The notes: generated by a model from the letters alone, not told the origin. Counted from the first letter of the stretch, positions 54,801 through 63,459 are shown. The stretch is DNA of 64,000 bases from Stieleria magnilauensis (GCA_007753675.1 CP036432.1:8310233-8374232); one strand, 5' to 3'. A program made the numbers and translations.

Positions 54801-55166
54801 CGTCCCGCCGCGTAGGTCCACCCCTTGATCGGGCAAACGATTCAACAGCACCGTCACGCTGACTGTGATCGCCAGCAAGATGAAGCCGATTCGCGTCGAG
54901 TGGGTCGGCATCTTGAGCCGCTTGGCGAAAAAGCCACCCACGGTGAACGGCAAGATGATCACCGCCAAGGCGATGGCCAGCAATCCGTACTGCTGCCATG
55001 AAATACCTTGTTCGGCTTCACCTTGAGCGATCGGGCTGGCCGAAAGCAGGTCGCCGAACCATCCCGCGATCGAAGCGGTGTCGATCGTCGAAAGCAGACC
55101 GGGCAGCAGACTCGGGTCGGTCAGACTTACATCGGCCAGGGGCTGAACGAGAGAAAAGCAGTCCAT
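51894..55166 (-). CDS. secDF: Fused protein translocase subunit SecDF
   Basis: 1090 residues: SecD and SecF in one chain. SecD part: GVDLRGGTILVYEID, a large periplasmic domain, and the TM core with GLAGLVLTVGMSVDANVLIFERIREE. SecF part begins around GKTILDIDFAGGSSVQFRV and has YIWFRFQRVIYGFAAVAALVHDVLI and SLNDTIVVFDRIRE. It uses the proton gradient to pull exported proteins through SecYEG. The N-terminal ~60 residues before the first usual TM add an extra hydrophobic stretch. An acidic repeat (three DAAAS units, from 13-base-like copies near 52815-52860) is inserted in the SecF periplasmic loop. Confidence 0.96.
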   Translation of the reverse strand: MDCFSLVQPLADVSLTDPSLLPGLLSTIDTASIAGWFGDLLSASPIAQGEAEQGISWQQYGLLAIALAVIILPFTVGGFFAKRLKMPTHSTRIGFILLAITVSVTVLLNRLPDQGVDLRGGTILVYEIDPSKSNPDAEQQGNGVKSKDLVGPLTKRINPSGTREIVIRPYGDSQIEIIIPEVDQREVALIEETLKQAGILRFAIVANRTDHQRVINLAAEQAASPERAIRMSEVISDADGSTVGRWAIVDRETTKTGDNGAFRVNIGNAIVRNPDTGAFVELPPQVRGDQALQAQWVDDNGLSGLEVLMIIDPQIDVKGEDLAFASTTFDEQGAPAVAFNLTDSGSNKFRVLTTENAPQGTRQRQLGIVMDDRLLSAPNILQPISKQGRITGNFTTEEVKALVDILKAGQLPAALTKQPIAKNQIDATLGADTIRKGVMAIGVSLALVLVFILFYYRFAGAIACFALVLNLAMILATMVLIHQPLTLPGLAGLVLTVGMSVDANVLIFERIREEINKGAKDRMAIRNGFAKATVTIVDANLTTLFTAIVLYAIGTDQIRGFAVTLILGILYSMFTAIYMSRTLFDIAERHNKVSLGMSDMVNAMKNSVSGGGMLDFIGKGKVALAISSVLIVIGIGSLVARGKTILDIDFAGGSSVQFRVSKSTTTQTIRDIVGTGIGEQDGTPVQFTVNGVTMDGADDGTVFKVDSSLVSVDDLQKRIVESFASAPETDLVTYDVTISDVAGGSGTSSIDRDSNGVMLVAMQAETADDAAASDAAASDAAASDNDSQASTAQPSLTAGESAVRRISLGIGGGDTSASISGPTLIQRMKEAAEALKIPLNERAVDLLPSGEGAEDWKSGSSVPFSEWRVTLPMGNEAADQVMQAVERSLGDEPVWVSSSSVGARVAGQMVGRASVALFASLMVIILYIWFRFQRVIYGFAAVAALVHDVLITLGAIAISYYVADALGFLLIDPFKISLTVVAALLTIIGYSLNDTIVVFDRIRETKGKSPRLTGEMINTSINQTLSRTLLTSITTLIVVVLLYLFGGQGIHAFAFCLVIGVLVGTYSSVFVASPILLMLVKRGEKPAEAA

Positions 55167-55363
55167 CGTTGGTTGTTTCGTAGTCGAAAGGAATGCAAAC
55201 GTGACGAATGCAGTGATCGGGAACGTGGAAACCGCAACCCCAGTCGGGTCACGTTACCACCTCGGGTGTATTTGGGCAGTCTTGGTTAAATCTGTTAGTG
55301 CGGGCAAACGATTCGAAACGCTCGCGTGTCAGGCAGGGGGATTCGATGTCGAATCGATGTTCT

Positions 55364-55750
55364 TTAGTCCTTCGCGTCGTCCTTCGGCTTTTTTTCTTCG
55401 ATGACCGTCAGCGCCCACCGGCTGACCTTCACCCGTACCGTCCCGCTTTCGTCCAGCCGAAGCGTCACCACATCGCTATCACTCGGTGCACTGACCACCG
55501 TTCCGTGCAATCCACCGCTGGTGATCACGCGATCATTTTTCTTGATCCCCGCGATCCGCTTCGCCTCTTCCGCCTTGCGTCGACGCTCCGGAGCGATCAA
55601 CGTCAGGTAGAAGATCAAAATGATTCCCGCGATCGGGAACAGCGGATTCTCCATCAATTGCAAGACAAACGGCTTCGGCTCGGCGACCTCCGGGGCCACA
55701 TCGTCGGCCAGAATCGTCCACGGTACGAATTGAAGCAGGGGTTGGATCAC
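55364..55750 (-). CDS. yajC: Preprotein translocase subunit YajC
   Basis: About 128 residues if started at GTG 55750; the reading can extend to 55885 but those first 45 residues look non-coding. One membrane helix (PLFPIAGIILIFYLTLIAPERRRK) is followed by the conserved cytoplasmic part KNDRVITSGGLHGTVVSAPSD and a charged tail rich in K, E and D. YajC binds SecDF; secDF starts 197 bases downstream on the same strand, the standard yajC-secDF order. The start codon is uncertain because no clear Shine-Dalgarno is present. Confidence 0.9.
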   Translation of the reverse strand: MIQPLLQFVPWTILADDVAPEVAEPKPFVLQLMENPLFPIAGIILIFYLTLIAPERRRKAEEAKRIAGIKKNDRVITSGGLHGTVVSAPSDSDVVTLRLDESGTVRVKVSRWALTVIEEKKPKDDAKD

Positions 55751-56021
55751 AATTCGGACCGAATGGGTTCTAATCTGGTTGGGTAGGCAAAATACAAGAG
55801 CGGCATGATATGGAAGGCCAAAATTGGTCACAAGCCCAGCCAGCAACGAACTTTCGACGCTTTTGCCAGACTCTTGCCACCGCAACCCACTTTCCCCCGC
55901 AAACTCACACGTCGGTTTGCCTGACTGACAAATGATGCCACGTCTGCCCTCGCCCTGTCAGTGAAGCGAACGCTTGACCCCTGCCGATCGCGCGATCCAT
56001 GCCAACTCTGACCGCAAATCC

Positions 56022-57089
56022 ATGATGTTCCCTGCCTGGCCCCCCCAATGGCCCGAGATTACCGAGTCGATTCTACGGAGCGTCCGCCGCGGCGACTGGG
56101 GACGCTACCGGGGGGAAGCGACCGCCGCGCTGCAGGAACAGATCGCCCAACAGGTCGGCTGCCGCCATGTCCGCTTGGTCAGCAGCGGGTCGCTGGGCGT
56201 CGAGTTGGCCCTCCGTGCCGTCGGGGTCGCGCCCGGTCAGCAGGTCGCCCTGTGCGGCTACGATTATCCCGGAAATTTTCGGGCGATCGAGCTGCTGGGG
56301 GCCAGACCCGTCCTCGTCGACGCGGATCCGACCAGCCATTCGATCGATCCGCAGGCGCTGCAACGCCTTTGGCAAGATGCAGGCACGAAACACGCCGTGA
56401 AAGCCGTTGTGGTATCGCACCTTTACGGTGTTCCCGCCCCAATCCGCCGCCTCCGCGAACTTTGCGACCATGCGGACTGGGCGCTGATCGAAGACGCCTG
56501 CCAGACGCCCGGCATGCAAATCGATGGCCGCCCTGCCGGGGCCTGGGGCGACGTCGGTGTGTTCAGCTTCGGGGGCAGCAAACCGCTGACCGCCGGCAAT
56601 GGAGGCGCGGTGCTGACCGATCGGGACCCGATTGCAAGCCGCTTGAACGCCTGGCTGGACCGACCCAGTGACTCGGCGCCGATGAGCGAATTGCAAGCCG
56701 CGGCGCTGCTGCCCCAGCTGGATCGTCTGGCCGAATGCAACCAAATTCGATCGGAGACCGTTTCGGCAATCACCGCAGGCGTCGACTGGATCCGACAGGC
56801 GACCGCGGATGGCCAGCCGACGCCTCCTGCGACGTTCTACAAGTTCGCGTTCTTATGCGAGCGACGTGATGCAATGCTGGAAACACTCCGCCGCGCCGGA
56901 CTGCCAGTCGGTCCGGGCTATCGATCGATGCACCGCAGCAGCGACCGACGCTGCGACAAAGTCGGCCCGCTGGACCGCTGCCGACTGCTGGGCGAGCAAC
57001 TCTGCCTGCTCGACCACTCCGCCTTGCTAGCAACCGGTCCCTTGCGGACGCAGTTGGTGCAACGATTGTCCGAGGCGTCGCCGTACTAG
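56022..57089 (+). CDS. DegT/DnrJ/EryC1/StrS-family PLP aminotransferase
   Basis: 355 residues from ATG 56022 (MMFPAWPPQWPEI); the frame open from TTG 55974 adds only 16 doubtful residues. Shows the sugar aminotransferase pattern: VRLVSSGSLGVELALRAVG, ALCGYDYPGNF, VVVSHLYGVPAP, ALIEDACQTPG and the PLP lysine in FSFGGSKPLTAGNGGAV. It transfers an amino group to a keto-sugar nucleotide in known relatives. Substrate unknown. It stands alone; a 3-keto-UDP-GlcNAc role (GnnB-like) with the lpxA-linked oxidoreductase is only a guess. Confidence 0.9.
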   Translation: MMFPAWPPQWPEITESILRSVRRGDWGRYRGEATAALQEQIAQQVGCRHVRLVSSGSLGVELALRAVGVAPGQQVALCGYDYPGNFRAIELLGARPVLVDADPTSHSIDPQALQRLWQDAGTKHAVKAVVVSHLYGVPAPIRRLRELCDHADWALIEDACQTPGMQIDGRPAGAWGDVGVFSFGGSKPLTAGNGGAVLTDRDPIASRLNAWLDRPSDSAPMSELQAAALLPQLDRLAECNQIRSETVSAITAGVDWIRQATADGQPTPPATFYKFAFLCERRDAMLETLRRAGLPVGPGYRSMHRSSDRRCDKVGPLDRCRLLGEQLCLLDHSALLATGPLRTQLVQRLSEASPY

Positions 57090-57120
57090 TGATTTTACCG
57101 GGCTAACGATCGAAAAGTGA

Positions 57121-57195
57121 ACCCACGGATGGCAGGGCGAACCCACGGATGACAGGGTGCTAAAAATCCGTGGGTTCGCGCTGCCATCCGTGGGC
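57121..57195. repeat. Palindrome with 30-bp arms (ACCCACGGATGGCAG family)
   Basis: Arms 57121-57150 and 57166-57195 match at 28 of 30 positions around a 15-base loop. Each arm also has two internal copies of ACCCACGGAT. Located between two converging genes, so it may end transcription both ways. Confidence 0.88.
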
Positions 57196-57309
57196 CCCGT
57201 TTCCGTGACGACCATAACCCCGAAGAGTCAACTCTGGACGAAGCACTGAGTTGCGTCCTGTCGGGCCGTGAGTATCAAGCGACGACGAAACTCCCGCCGA
57301 ACAACACGC

Positions 57310-58551
57310 CTACGACGCGACAAACTCCAGGATTCGAACCGCGTTGCCTTGGCTGGCACCGTTTTTCTTTTTCGAAACCCTCAGCTTCATCTGGTGTGGG
57401 CCGTCCTCCAGTCCCGACATCAGCACGACGGTTCTCGGATAGTGCAGTCCCTTGCTGAAGCGGTGGAACAGGTCAGCGGCGTGCCAGTCTCCGTCATCGA
57501 TGGAGAATTCGACGACGCCGGCATCGGGGCCAGCCAAGACGAACAGTCCGATCGCGGTTCCGGTGAAGGTGACCTGCAGTTCCGCCTCCGGAACCGTGGC
57601 GACCGTCAGCGGCCGCCCGGCAAACCGCTCGCGAAACGAGCCCTCAATGTCTTTCCACTTCGGCTCGACAAACGACCATCCGCTGCCCATCGCAATCGCG
57701 TCGCGGGGGAGGAACCGGCCGCGCCAAAAGCTGGTCGGGTTGATCGGCGGCGGCAGCGGGTGGGGGGCGAACGTCTGGCGGTTGGCCGACTTCGCTTCGG
57801 CCAGCGAGAATCGGGTTTGGCGAAAAACGTCTTCGATCAGATTCGCCGCGATCCGATTGCCTGCCGGTTTCGGGTGGACACCGCCGTAGATCGCCCAGGT
57901 GGTTTTTCCTTCGGCGATCTGCTTGGCCAACTCCACCGCCACGTTGCAGGTCGAAACGTTGTAGTGCTTCGCGACCGCCTCGTGGGCGGCAATGCTTGTC
58001 GGTACCTCGCCGTTTTGGACCTTTTCCAACATGGATGGATTGACGAAGTAGGTGATGACGATGTCCACCTGGGGCAGACTGGACCGGGCCGAGCGAATCA
58101 CGCCTTCCATGCCCCGTAGTGCGTCTTCATAGCTGTGGGCGGCATCTTGGTCGTCATTAACGGCGAACTCGACGAACAGCAAATCGGGCTTGTGGCTCAA
58201 GACATCCGACGGCAGCCGAAATGCCCCAGTGTGCGAGCAAGTGGATGACATTCCCGCATTGATGAAGTTGAACTCGGTGCCGGGGAAGCGAGCCACTAAG
58301 CTATCCATGACCATCGGTCGATAACCGTTCATCTCCGTGATCGATCCGCCGAGAAACGCGACACGTCCTTGCCCGGTCGTGGTGAAGACTTCGCGGCTGC
58401 GATGCAGGTCCCCGCGGACATGCACAGCGGTGGGGGGCAATGAACCCGCACGCTCCGCGCTCGAGGGCGGGTCATCGGCCCGGCAAGTCACCGCGGCGAT
58501 GAAAACGGTCGCGAAACTGCAGGCGATCCGAACGGAGAGTGAAAGATTCAT
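57310..58551 (-). CDS. Secreted SGNH/GDSL hydrolase, 413 aa
   Basis: Signal peptide (SVRIACSFATVFIAAVTCRA). Block I with the nucleophile serine: VAFLGGSITEMNGY; block II NAGMSSTCS; block III FVEFAVNDDQ; block V GGVHPKPAGN. The block V residue three before the histidine, normally Asp, is Gly here (GGVH), so the triad may be a dyad. The C-terminal ~150 residues form an all-beta domain (AELQVTFTGTAIGLFVLAGPD, PHQMKLRVSKKK). Such enzymes act as carbohydrate acetyl esterases or lipases; substrate unknown. It stands alone. Confidence 0.85.
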   Translation of the reverse strand: MNLSLSVRIACSFATVFIAAVTCRADDPPSSAERAGSLPPTAVHVRGDLHRSREVFTTTGQGRVAFLGGSITEMNGYRPMVMDSLVARFPGTEFNFINAGMSSTCSHTGAFRLPSDVLSHKPDLLFVEFAVNDDQDAAHSYEDALRGMEGVIRSARSSLPQVDIVITYFVNPSMLEKVQNGEVPTSIAAHEAVAKHYNVSTCNVAVELAKQIAEGKTTWAIYGGVHPKPAGNRIAANLIEDVFRQTRFSLAEAKSANRQTFAPHPLPPPINPTSFWRGRFLPRDAIAMGSGWSFVEPKWKDIEGSFRERFAGRPLTVATVPEAELQVTFTGTAIGLFVLAGPDAGVVEFSIDDGDWHAADLFHRFSKGLHYPRTVVLMSGLEDGPHQMKLRVSKKKNGASQGNAVRILEFVAS

Positions 58552-58690
58552 GATGTCCTTGCGGTATTGACGACTTCGGTACTGACGAACCGAGTGAGTT
58601 AAAGGAGAGTTAAAGGATTGTCCAGATCGTAATTTCTGAGAACATAGAGTGCCAAACCGGCTTTCTCCGTTTTCCTATTCATCCCCCGTT

Positions 58691-58939
58691 ATGGCAGGTC
58701 GCATGGATTCACCATTGATCCTCGTTGACGACAAGCACGTCCCACTCTACCGCATTGTCTGGGTCGCCGACCTTCCCCACTGGTGTGGCGACAAAGATTG
58801 CGAGCGCGAGGGCGAATACGAAATTCGACTCGATGTGGAAGAATCGGTCTGGACCAGTCTGCGTGGACGCGACGATGTGCTCGCCAGTTTGAAAAAATGG
58901 TGCGGCGATCCCGAAGACGACAACGACCCTCTGTTTTAG
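58691..58939 (+). CDS. Small hypothetical protein, 82 aa
   Basis: Start at ATG 58691 (MAGRMDSPLI); ATG 58703 and GTG 58649 are alternatives. The protein is acidic (DDKHVPLYRIVWVADLPHW, WCGDKDCEREGEYEIRL) with three cysteines, two of which (CGDKDC) could bind metal. Strand-rich, no signal peptide. I know no family. Divergent from the SGNH hydrolase gene and followed by palindromic repeats. Confidence 0.6.
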   Translation: MAGRMDSPLILVDDKHVPLYRIVWVADLPHWCGDKDCEREGEYEIRLDVEESVWTSLRGRDDVLASLKKWCGDPEDDNDPLF

Positions 58940-59017
58940 CACCGTGGAGTAAGCATCCTGCTTGCTGACGTAGGGCATGCATCCTGCTTCGGTCGCAAGC
59001 TGGAAGCGTACGCCACT
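58940..59017. repeat. Palindromic repeats between two genes
   Basis: Contains GTAAGCATCCTGCTTGC, AGGGCATGC and GCAAGCTGGAAGCGTACGCCAC, mixing words of the 43305-43512 family with those at 481-636. These lie just before the histidinol phosphatase gene. Confidence 0.6.
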
Positions 59018-59050
59018 TTTATTTTCATCACACCAGCCTTCAACGTGTCT

Positions 59051-59905
59051 ATGTCCTCAGCAGATCCCGTCCTTTTCGAATCCCACTCGCACACGCCGCT
59101 TTGCAAACACGCCGACGGTTTGCCGACGGAATACGCTGCGGTGGCCGAGTCGCGCGGGTTGTTGGGCATGCACGTCACCTGCCACAACCCGATGCCGAAT
59201 GGATTTTCGTCCGGCGTCCGAATGGCGGAATCGGAATTCGACCAATACGTTGATTTGGTTGCCCAAGCGACCGACGACTGGAAAGGCCGTGTCGAGGTGC
59301 GATTGGGGCTGGAAGCCGATTACTTCGAAGGTCATGAAGCGTATTTGGAAAAGCAACTCGCCGGCGCAGACTTTCACTTCGTGCTCGGCTCGGTGCATCC
59401 CCAGATCGGCGAGTTTCGCGAAAGGTATTGGCAGGACGATTTGGTCGAAGTCCAACGGATCTATTTCAACCTGTTGGCCAAGTCGGCCGAAACGGGGTTG
59501 TTTGATTCACTGGCCCATCCGGATTTGATCAAGAATTTCACCACCGACGCTTGGGATCCCGATTCGATCTTGGACGTGATCCGCCCGGCGCTGGACCGGA
59601 TCGCCAAGACCGGTGTGGCGATGGAACTGAACACCAGCGGCGTCAATAAACGCATTTCGGAAATGAACCCCTTTCCCGACATGCTGGCCGAAATGAAGTC
59701 CCGTGACATCCCTGTCACGCTCGGCGCCGACGCCCACACGCCCGAACGCGTCGGCGACGGTTATGAAACCGCCATGCGTCTGCTGCAAAGCGTCGGGTAC
59801 ACGCACGTCAATTTCTTTCTCGGCCGCAAACGACAATCGGTTGAAATTAAAACTGCACTGGCATCGATGATCCCGGTCGATGAACCAGCCGCCATCGAAC
59901 GTTAG
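59051..59905 (+). CDS. PHP-domain histidinol-phosphatase-like protein
   Basis: 284 residues from ATG 59051. PHP metal motifs: FESHSHTPLCKHADG at the start, LGLEADYFEG, VLGSVHP, DSLAHPDLIKNF, MELNTSG and TLGADAHTPERVG. This is the HisK/HisJ type that removes phosphate from histidinol phosphate in histidine synthesis; no his genes lie next to it, so another sugar-phosphate substrate is possible. All metal ligands look present. The gene stands alone with a repeat before it. Confidence 0.88.
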   Translation: MSSADPVLFESHSHTPLCKHADGLPTEYAAVAESRGLLGMHVTCHNPMPNGFSSGVRMAESEFDQYVDLVAQATDDWKGRVEVRLGLEADYFEGHEAYLEKQLAGADFHFVLGSVHPQIGEFRERYWQDDLVEVQRIYFNLLAKSAETGLFDSLAHPDLIKNFTTDAWDPDSILDVIRPALDRIAKTGVAMELNTSGVNKRISEMNPFPDMLAEMKSRDIPVTLGADAHTPERVGDGYETAMRLLQSVGYTHVNFFLGRKRQSVEIKTALASMIPVDEPAAIER

Positions 59906-59981
59906 CAACGAGCGGGAAAGACGCGTCGCATTGTCGTGGATCGCTCCGCCGATCCACGACACTCATTAATCGACAGGCCGA

Positions 59982-60668
59982 TCACTCGCCGGCGTCCGCC
60001 AGCGCCCGTTGCAACGGGCATTGTGCCGCGTCGATTTGTTTTCCGCTTCGGTAACCTTGCAGCAACCGTCGCGATTCGGCGGCCAGCATGCGGCGGACTT
60101 CGCGCCGCTTTCCCTTGACGCGTGGGATCGACAGGTTGTCATAGGCGGTCGTCTGGTGACGCATCCAAGCGATCACGGCAGACTCGGCGCGGCGTTCGAC
60201 CGGGATGCGTTGCGTCCGTGCAACCGTGCCGCTGCCGACGGGCGTCGCATGCGTGGTGACGGCGACGGCCAATCGTTTGGCGATGCTGTCGTGGGACGCA
60301 TGGAAATTTAGAAATGTGATCACCGCGTTTTCAAACTCGTCGACGTACTCGGCTTGCTTCTTTTCGCGCCGGGCCGCGTCGCTTTTTCGCTTCCGCGCAT
60401 ACGCGTCGGTTGATCGTTCGGCATCCAACTTTGCCTTGGCCGCGGCGATTTGAGCGGCGTCTGCCCAAACGCCCTTCGAAAACACCCGTCGCCCCCGGCG
60501 TTCCTTCACCGTCCACGTCGGACCGGCTGCTTTGACGCGACGGGTCAGCCCCGCATCCCCGGGCGGCAGCAATTCCCAGCCGGTCGGAATCGAAAGCTTC
60601 GTGCCGTCTTCGTCGACGACCTGTTGGGCGGAGGGGCCGGGAGCAACAACGCGAGTCTTTTCGGGCAT
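59982..60668 (-). CDS. DUF2293 domain protein, 228 aa
   Basis: Start at ATG 60668 (MPEKTRVVAPGPS). The middle is a basic coiled coil (AAAKAKLDAERSTDAYARKRK). The C-terminal part matches DUF2293: VITFLNFHASHDSIAKRLAV, ESAVIAWMRHQTTAYDNLSI and PRVKGKRREVRRMLAAESRR. The family occurs in bacteria and fungi with unknown function; the high charge suggests nucleic acid binding. Soluble, no signal. Stop is close to the histidinol phosphatase stop (convergent). Confidence 0.85.
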   Translation of the reverse strand: MPEKTRVVAPGPSAQQVVDEDGTKLSIPTGWELLPPGDAGLTRRVKAAGPTWTVKERRGRRVFSKGVWADAAQIAAAKAKLDAERSTDAYARKRKSDAARREKKQAEYVDEFENAVITFLNFHASHDSIAKRLAVAVTTHATPVGSGTVARTQRIPVERRAESAVIAWMRHQTTAYDNLSIPRVKGKRREVRRMLAAESRRLLQGYRSGKQIDAAQCPLQRALADAGE

Positions 60669-60810
60669 CGGGGAGAAGCGGCACGGGGAAAGCGGTCGAG
60701 CACAACGCACTCCGTTTTAATCGGCGGGTTGCGCGGGGCATCTTGATACGACGAATCCGGTTTTGCATCAAGCGTTCAGGTCCCCCGTTTTTGAGCCGCT
60801 GCGAAAGGCG

Positions 60811-60897
60811 GGTAAGAAGATTTAGGAGGTAAGAAGACGTTGAGCTGCACCATCCATTCCATTTCACCAATTTTCCTACCTCCAAAATCTTCCTACC
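60811..60897. repeat. Palindrome with 25-bp arms (GGTAAGAAGATTT family)
   Basis: Arms 60811-60835 and 60873-60897 pair at 22 of 25 positions across a 37-base loop. It lies in the 349-base gap between divergent genes. The remaining gap shows a TATACT at 61006-61011, too close to the ATG at 61018 to be a usual -10 unless the message is leaderless. Confidence 0.8.
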
Positions 60898-61017
60898 TTC
60901 CCACCCAGCCACCGTGACCTGTCAAGCCGATGAGAATCAGGGGAGCCATGGCGGAATGATTCGCGGCAGAGTCTCGGGAACACGGTCCGTACGGTCGCGG
61001 ATGTCTATACTGACACC

Positions 61018-62880
61018 ATGAACGACAACGTCGCGCCCCCATCCGCCACACACAATCCACCTCGCATCAGCCCTGGCAAGCGACTGCTCTTTTCGTTGGT
61101 GCTGTGTTTCACATTGTTCGGCATCGCGGAATTGCTGCTGGCTTGCTTTTGGGTTCCTCCGCCGCCGACCGACCCCTTCGTCGGCTTTTCTTCCAGTGTC
61201 CCGTTGCTGGTCGCCGATGAACGATCGGATTCAGACGGCGACGCGGCGGAATCTGGTTTGCGAATCAATCCGGCAAAGCTGGTGTGGTTCAACGACCAAT
61301 CGTTTCCGGCATCCAAACCGGTGGGGACTTACCGGATCGTCTGTCTGGGCGGATCGACAACGTTCGGCCGTCCCTTTGATGACTCGACTTCGTTTTGTGG
61401 TTGGCTGAGAACGTTGTTGCCGATGGTCGACCCGGAGCGAAACTGGGAGGTGATCAACGCCGGCGGCGTCAGCTATGCCAGCTATCGCGTCGCGAGCGTG
61501 ATGCAGGAATTCGCTCGGCACGACGTCGACCTGTTCATCTTGTACACCGGCCAGAACGAGTTTTTGGAATGGCGGACGTACGGCGATCTGATCGAATCGT
61601 CAGACACACCCGGTGTGCCGGCCGCCCGTGCACTCTCCACGCTTGCGACGAAAACGCGCGTCGGCCAATCGATTCAATCGTTGGTCGGTCGCCTCCGTTC
61701 AACCGGTCGACCGGACTCCAAGCAAATTCTTTCCGGCGAAGTCGACGAGATTTTGAACCACACGATTGGTCCGGCCAGTTACCAGCGGAATCCGTCCTGG
61801 TATCGCGGCGTCGAAGAACACTTTCGCATCAACCTGCGGCGGATGGAGCGGATTGCCCAGGGGGCCGGAGCGACGTTGGCGGTCGTCGTGCCCGCGTCCA
61901 ACCTTCGCGACTGTTCGCCTTTTAAAGCCGACTTCGGCGACGGCATTGATGATGCGGCCCGGCAACGATTGACCCGAGATCTTGAAACCGCTCGCGAGCT
62001 GCTCGCCGACGACGCGGCGGCTCAGTCGTTGCAGGTCCTGGAGCTTGTTCTGGAAGAAGACCAGGCCAATGCCGACGTCCATTTCTTGCGCGGTCGCGCG
62101 CTGTTGGAAGTCGGTCTCGAAGACGACGCCGCGAAAAGCTTTCAGCGTGCGATCGATGAAGACATTTGTCCCTTGCGGGCGACCACGCCGATCAAGCAGA
62201 TCCTACGCGAGTTCCTGGCGGAAAGCTCGGTCATTCCGGTCGACTTCGAATCCCATCTGGCGGCTCTGTCGCAGCGCGAACAGGGGCACGTCTGTTTCGG
62301 TGCCGAGTCGTTTTTGGATCATGTCCACCCGACGGTGGAGGTGCACGGCGAAATCGCGTTGGCGATCCTTCACTCGCTCGCCGACCAGGCGGTCGTGCCC
62401 ACGAAGCCGACCGCTCAGCAAATCGTCGCAGCGACGGGAGTCGTGGAGAGCAACATTGATCTGCGGACCCAATCGGTCGCGTTTCGAAATTTGGCCAAAC
62501 TGACCCATTGGGCGGGGAAATTTGAGGAGGCTCGGAGAAACGCCGACGACGCCCTGCGGCTGCTGCCGTTGGACTTGGAGAGTCGGTACATCGTGGCGGA
62601 CTGTCTGGTCCACGAGGGACAAATCGACGCCGCGATCGAGCAGTACACGGAATTGTTCAAAATCGGAAACTTCGATCGAGCTTGTCGTCCGTTTGGTGAG
62701 CTTTTGGCCATGCAAGGCCACACCGAGGCGGCGAAGGGGTATTTGATGCAAGCCGTCTTCGTCAGTCAGGGGCTGCGGCAAGCGTCGGCCTACGAGTCAC
62801 TGGGCCGCTTGCACGAGTCCCTCGGCGAGAATGAGCTGGCCGCAGAATGCTTTGAAAAAGCGGCTCAATTGCGTCAGTAG
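61018..62880 (+). CDS. Membrane-anchored SGNH hydrolase with TPR repeats, 620 aa
   Basis: A cytoplasmic start, one membrane helix (about 20-45, LLFSLVLCFTLFGIAELLLA), then an SGNH-type domain: VCLGGSTTFGRPFDD with the serine, NAGGVSYASYRV, FILYTGQNEFLEW and the Asp/His pair in DHVHPTVEVHG near residue 440. The C-terminal third is TPR-like (FEEARRNADDALRLLPLDLES, AAIEQYTELFKIGNF). A helical insertion in the middle (DLETARELLADDAAAQSLQVL) is also repeat-like. Similar proteins occur in planctomycetes and myxobacteria; they may act on envelope glycans. Function unproven. Confidence 0.82.
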   Translation: MNDNVAPPSATHNPPRISPGKRLLFSLVLCFTLFGIAELLLACFWVPPPPTDPFVGFSSSVPLLVADERSDSDGDAAESGLRINPAKLVWFNDQSFPASKPVGTYRIVCLGGSTTFGRPFDDSTSFCGWLRTLLPMVDPERNWEVINAGGVSYASYRVASVMQEFARHDVDLFILYTGQNEFLEWRTYGDLIESSDTPGVPAARALSTLATKTRVGQSIQSLVGRLRSTGRPDSKQILSGEVDEILNHTIGPASYQRNPSWYRGVEEHFRINLRRMERIAQGAGATLAVVVPASNLRDCSPFKADFGDGIDDAARQRLTRDLETARELLADDAAAQSLQVLELVLEEDQANADVHFLRGRALLEVGLEDDAAKSFQRAIDEDICPLRATTPIKQILREFLAESSVIPVDFESHLAALSQREQGHVCFGAESFLDHVHPTVEVHGEIALAILHSLADQAVVPTKPTAQQIVAATGVVESNIDLRTQSVAFRNLAKLTHWAGKFEEARRNADDALRLLPLDLESRYIVADCLVHEGQIDAAIEQYTELFKIGNFDRACRPFGELLAMQGHTEAAKGYLMQAVFVSQGLRQASAYESLGRLHESLGENELAAECFEKAAQLRQ

Positions 62881-63459
62881 CGAGAGAGGTGGGGTCCGCT
62901 TCCAGCCCGTCGGTTTGGTGAGCCGACTGCGCTGCCCCATTGCCGCTTACTTGGACACCACATGGGGTGCTTTTTGTTAGCGGCAGGGCGCGAGCCCTCC
63001 GGTCTTTCAAGGTCAAACCCAACGGTTCGCGCCAGCCCGAGCGGCGGCACCACCGGACACTTGGACAGTGATCAAGGCCCCAATCTGGCCGATTTTCCGA
63101 CGCATTTTCCCGGTAAATCAATGGCGTTTTGCGGCTCCTCGCGGGTCAGCCATTGTGTAGGGGTTGCCGCCACGTCACACTGGACGAGCCGGGACGACTG
63201 CGCTTGCAAACGGCTCGATCGCAATTTGCGATTTTGAGCAACGTACTCCCGCCAGCTGGGAAAGGCTCGCCCGCGGTAGCCGCCTTTCCCCGCTTAACTG
63301 TTTAACCACCGCCAAACGATTTGGACGACTGCGCCAGCGTGTTCGCTCGGCACAGTGACTCCGAAGCAACTTTTTCGGTTCGCGGATGCGTCCGCAGTCG
63401 GAGCGATCCAATCCGATCGCTCACCACCGATCACCCTTTTGTATAGATACAAACAGCCC
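62881..63459. other. 579-base gap with hairpins upstream of folE2
   Basis: No supported gene. It contains a half copy of the GTTAGCGGCAGGGCG repeat (62976-63003), a 15-bp palindrome ATCGCAATTTGCGAT (63218-63232), and a perfect hairpin with arms GGGAAAGGC and GCCTTTCCC (63258-63266 and 63282-63290). These could be terminator or leader structures. Confidence 0.6.
63438..63453. promoter_or_regulatory. Perfect 16-bp AT-rich palindrome directly before folE2
   Basis: TTTGTAT-AG-ATACAAA, exact 7-bp arms with a 2-base centre, ends six bases before the folE2 ATG. The position and symmetry suit an operator. FolE2 genes in many bacteria are under the zinc repressor Zur, which binds AT-rich palindromes, so a Zur-type site is a fair guess. 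Confidence 0.5.

Noticed and set aside
52788..54815. Long plus-strand ORF of 675 codons
   Set aside because: It is the antisense of secDF, whose protein has clear motifs; the plus frame is rich in H, R, D and Q with no domain, typical of a GC-rich shadow.
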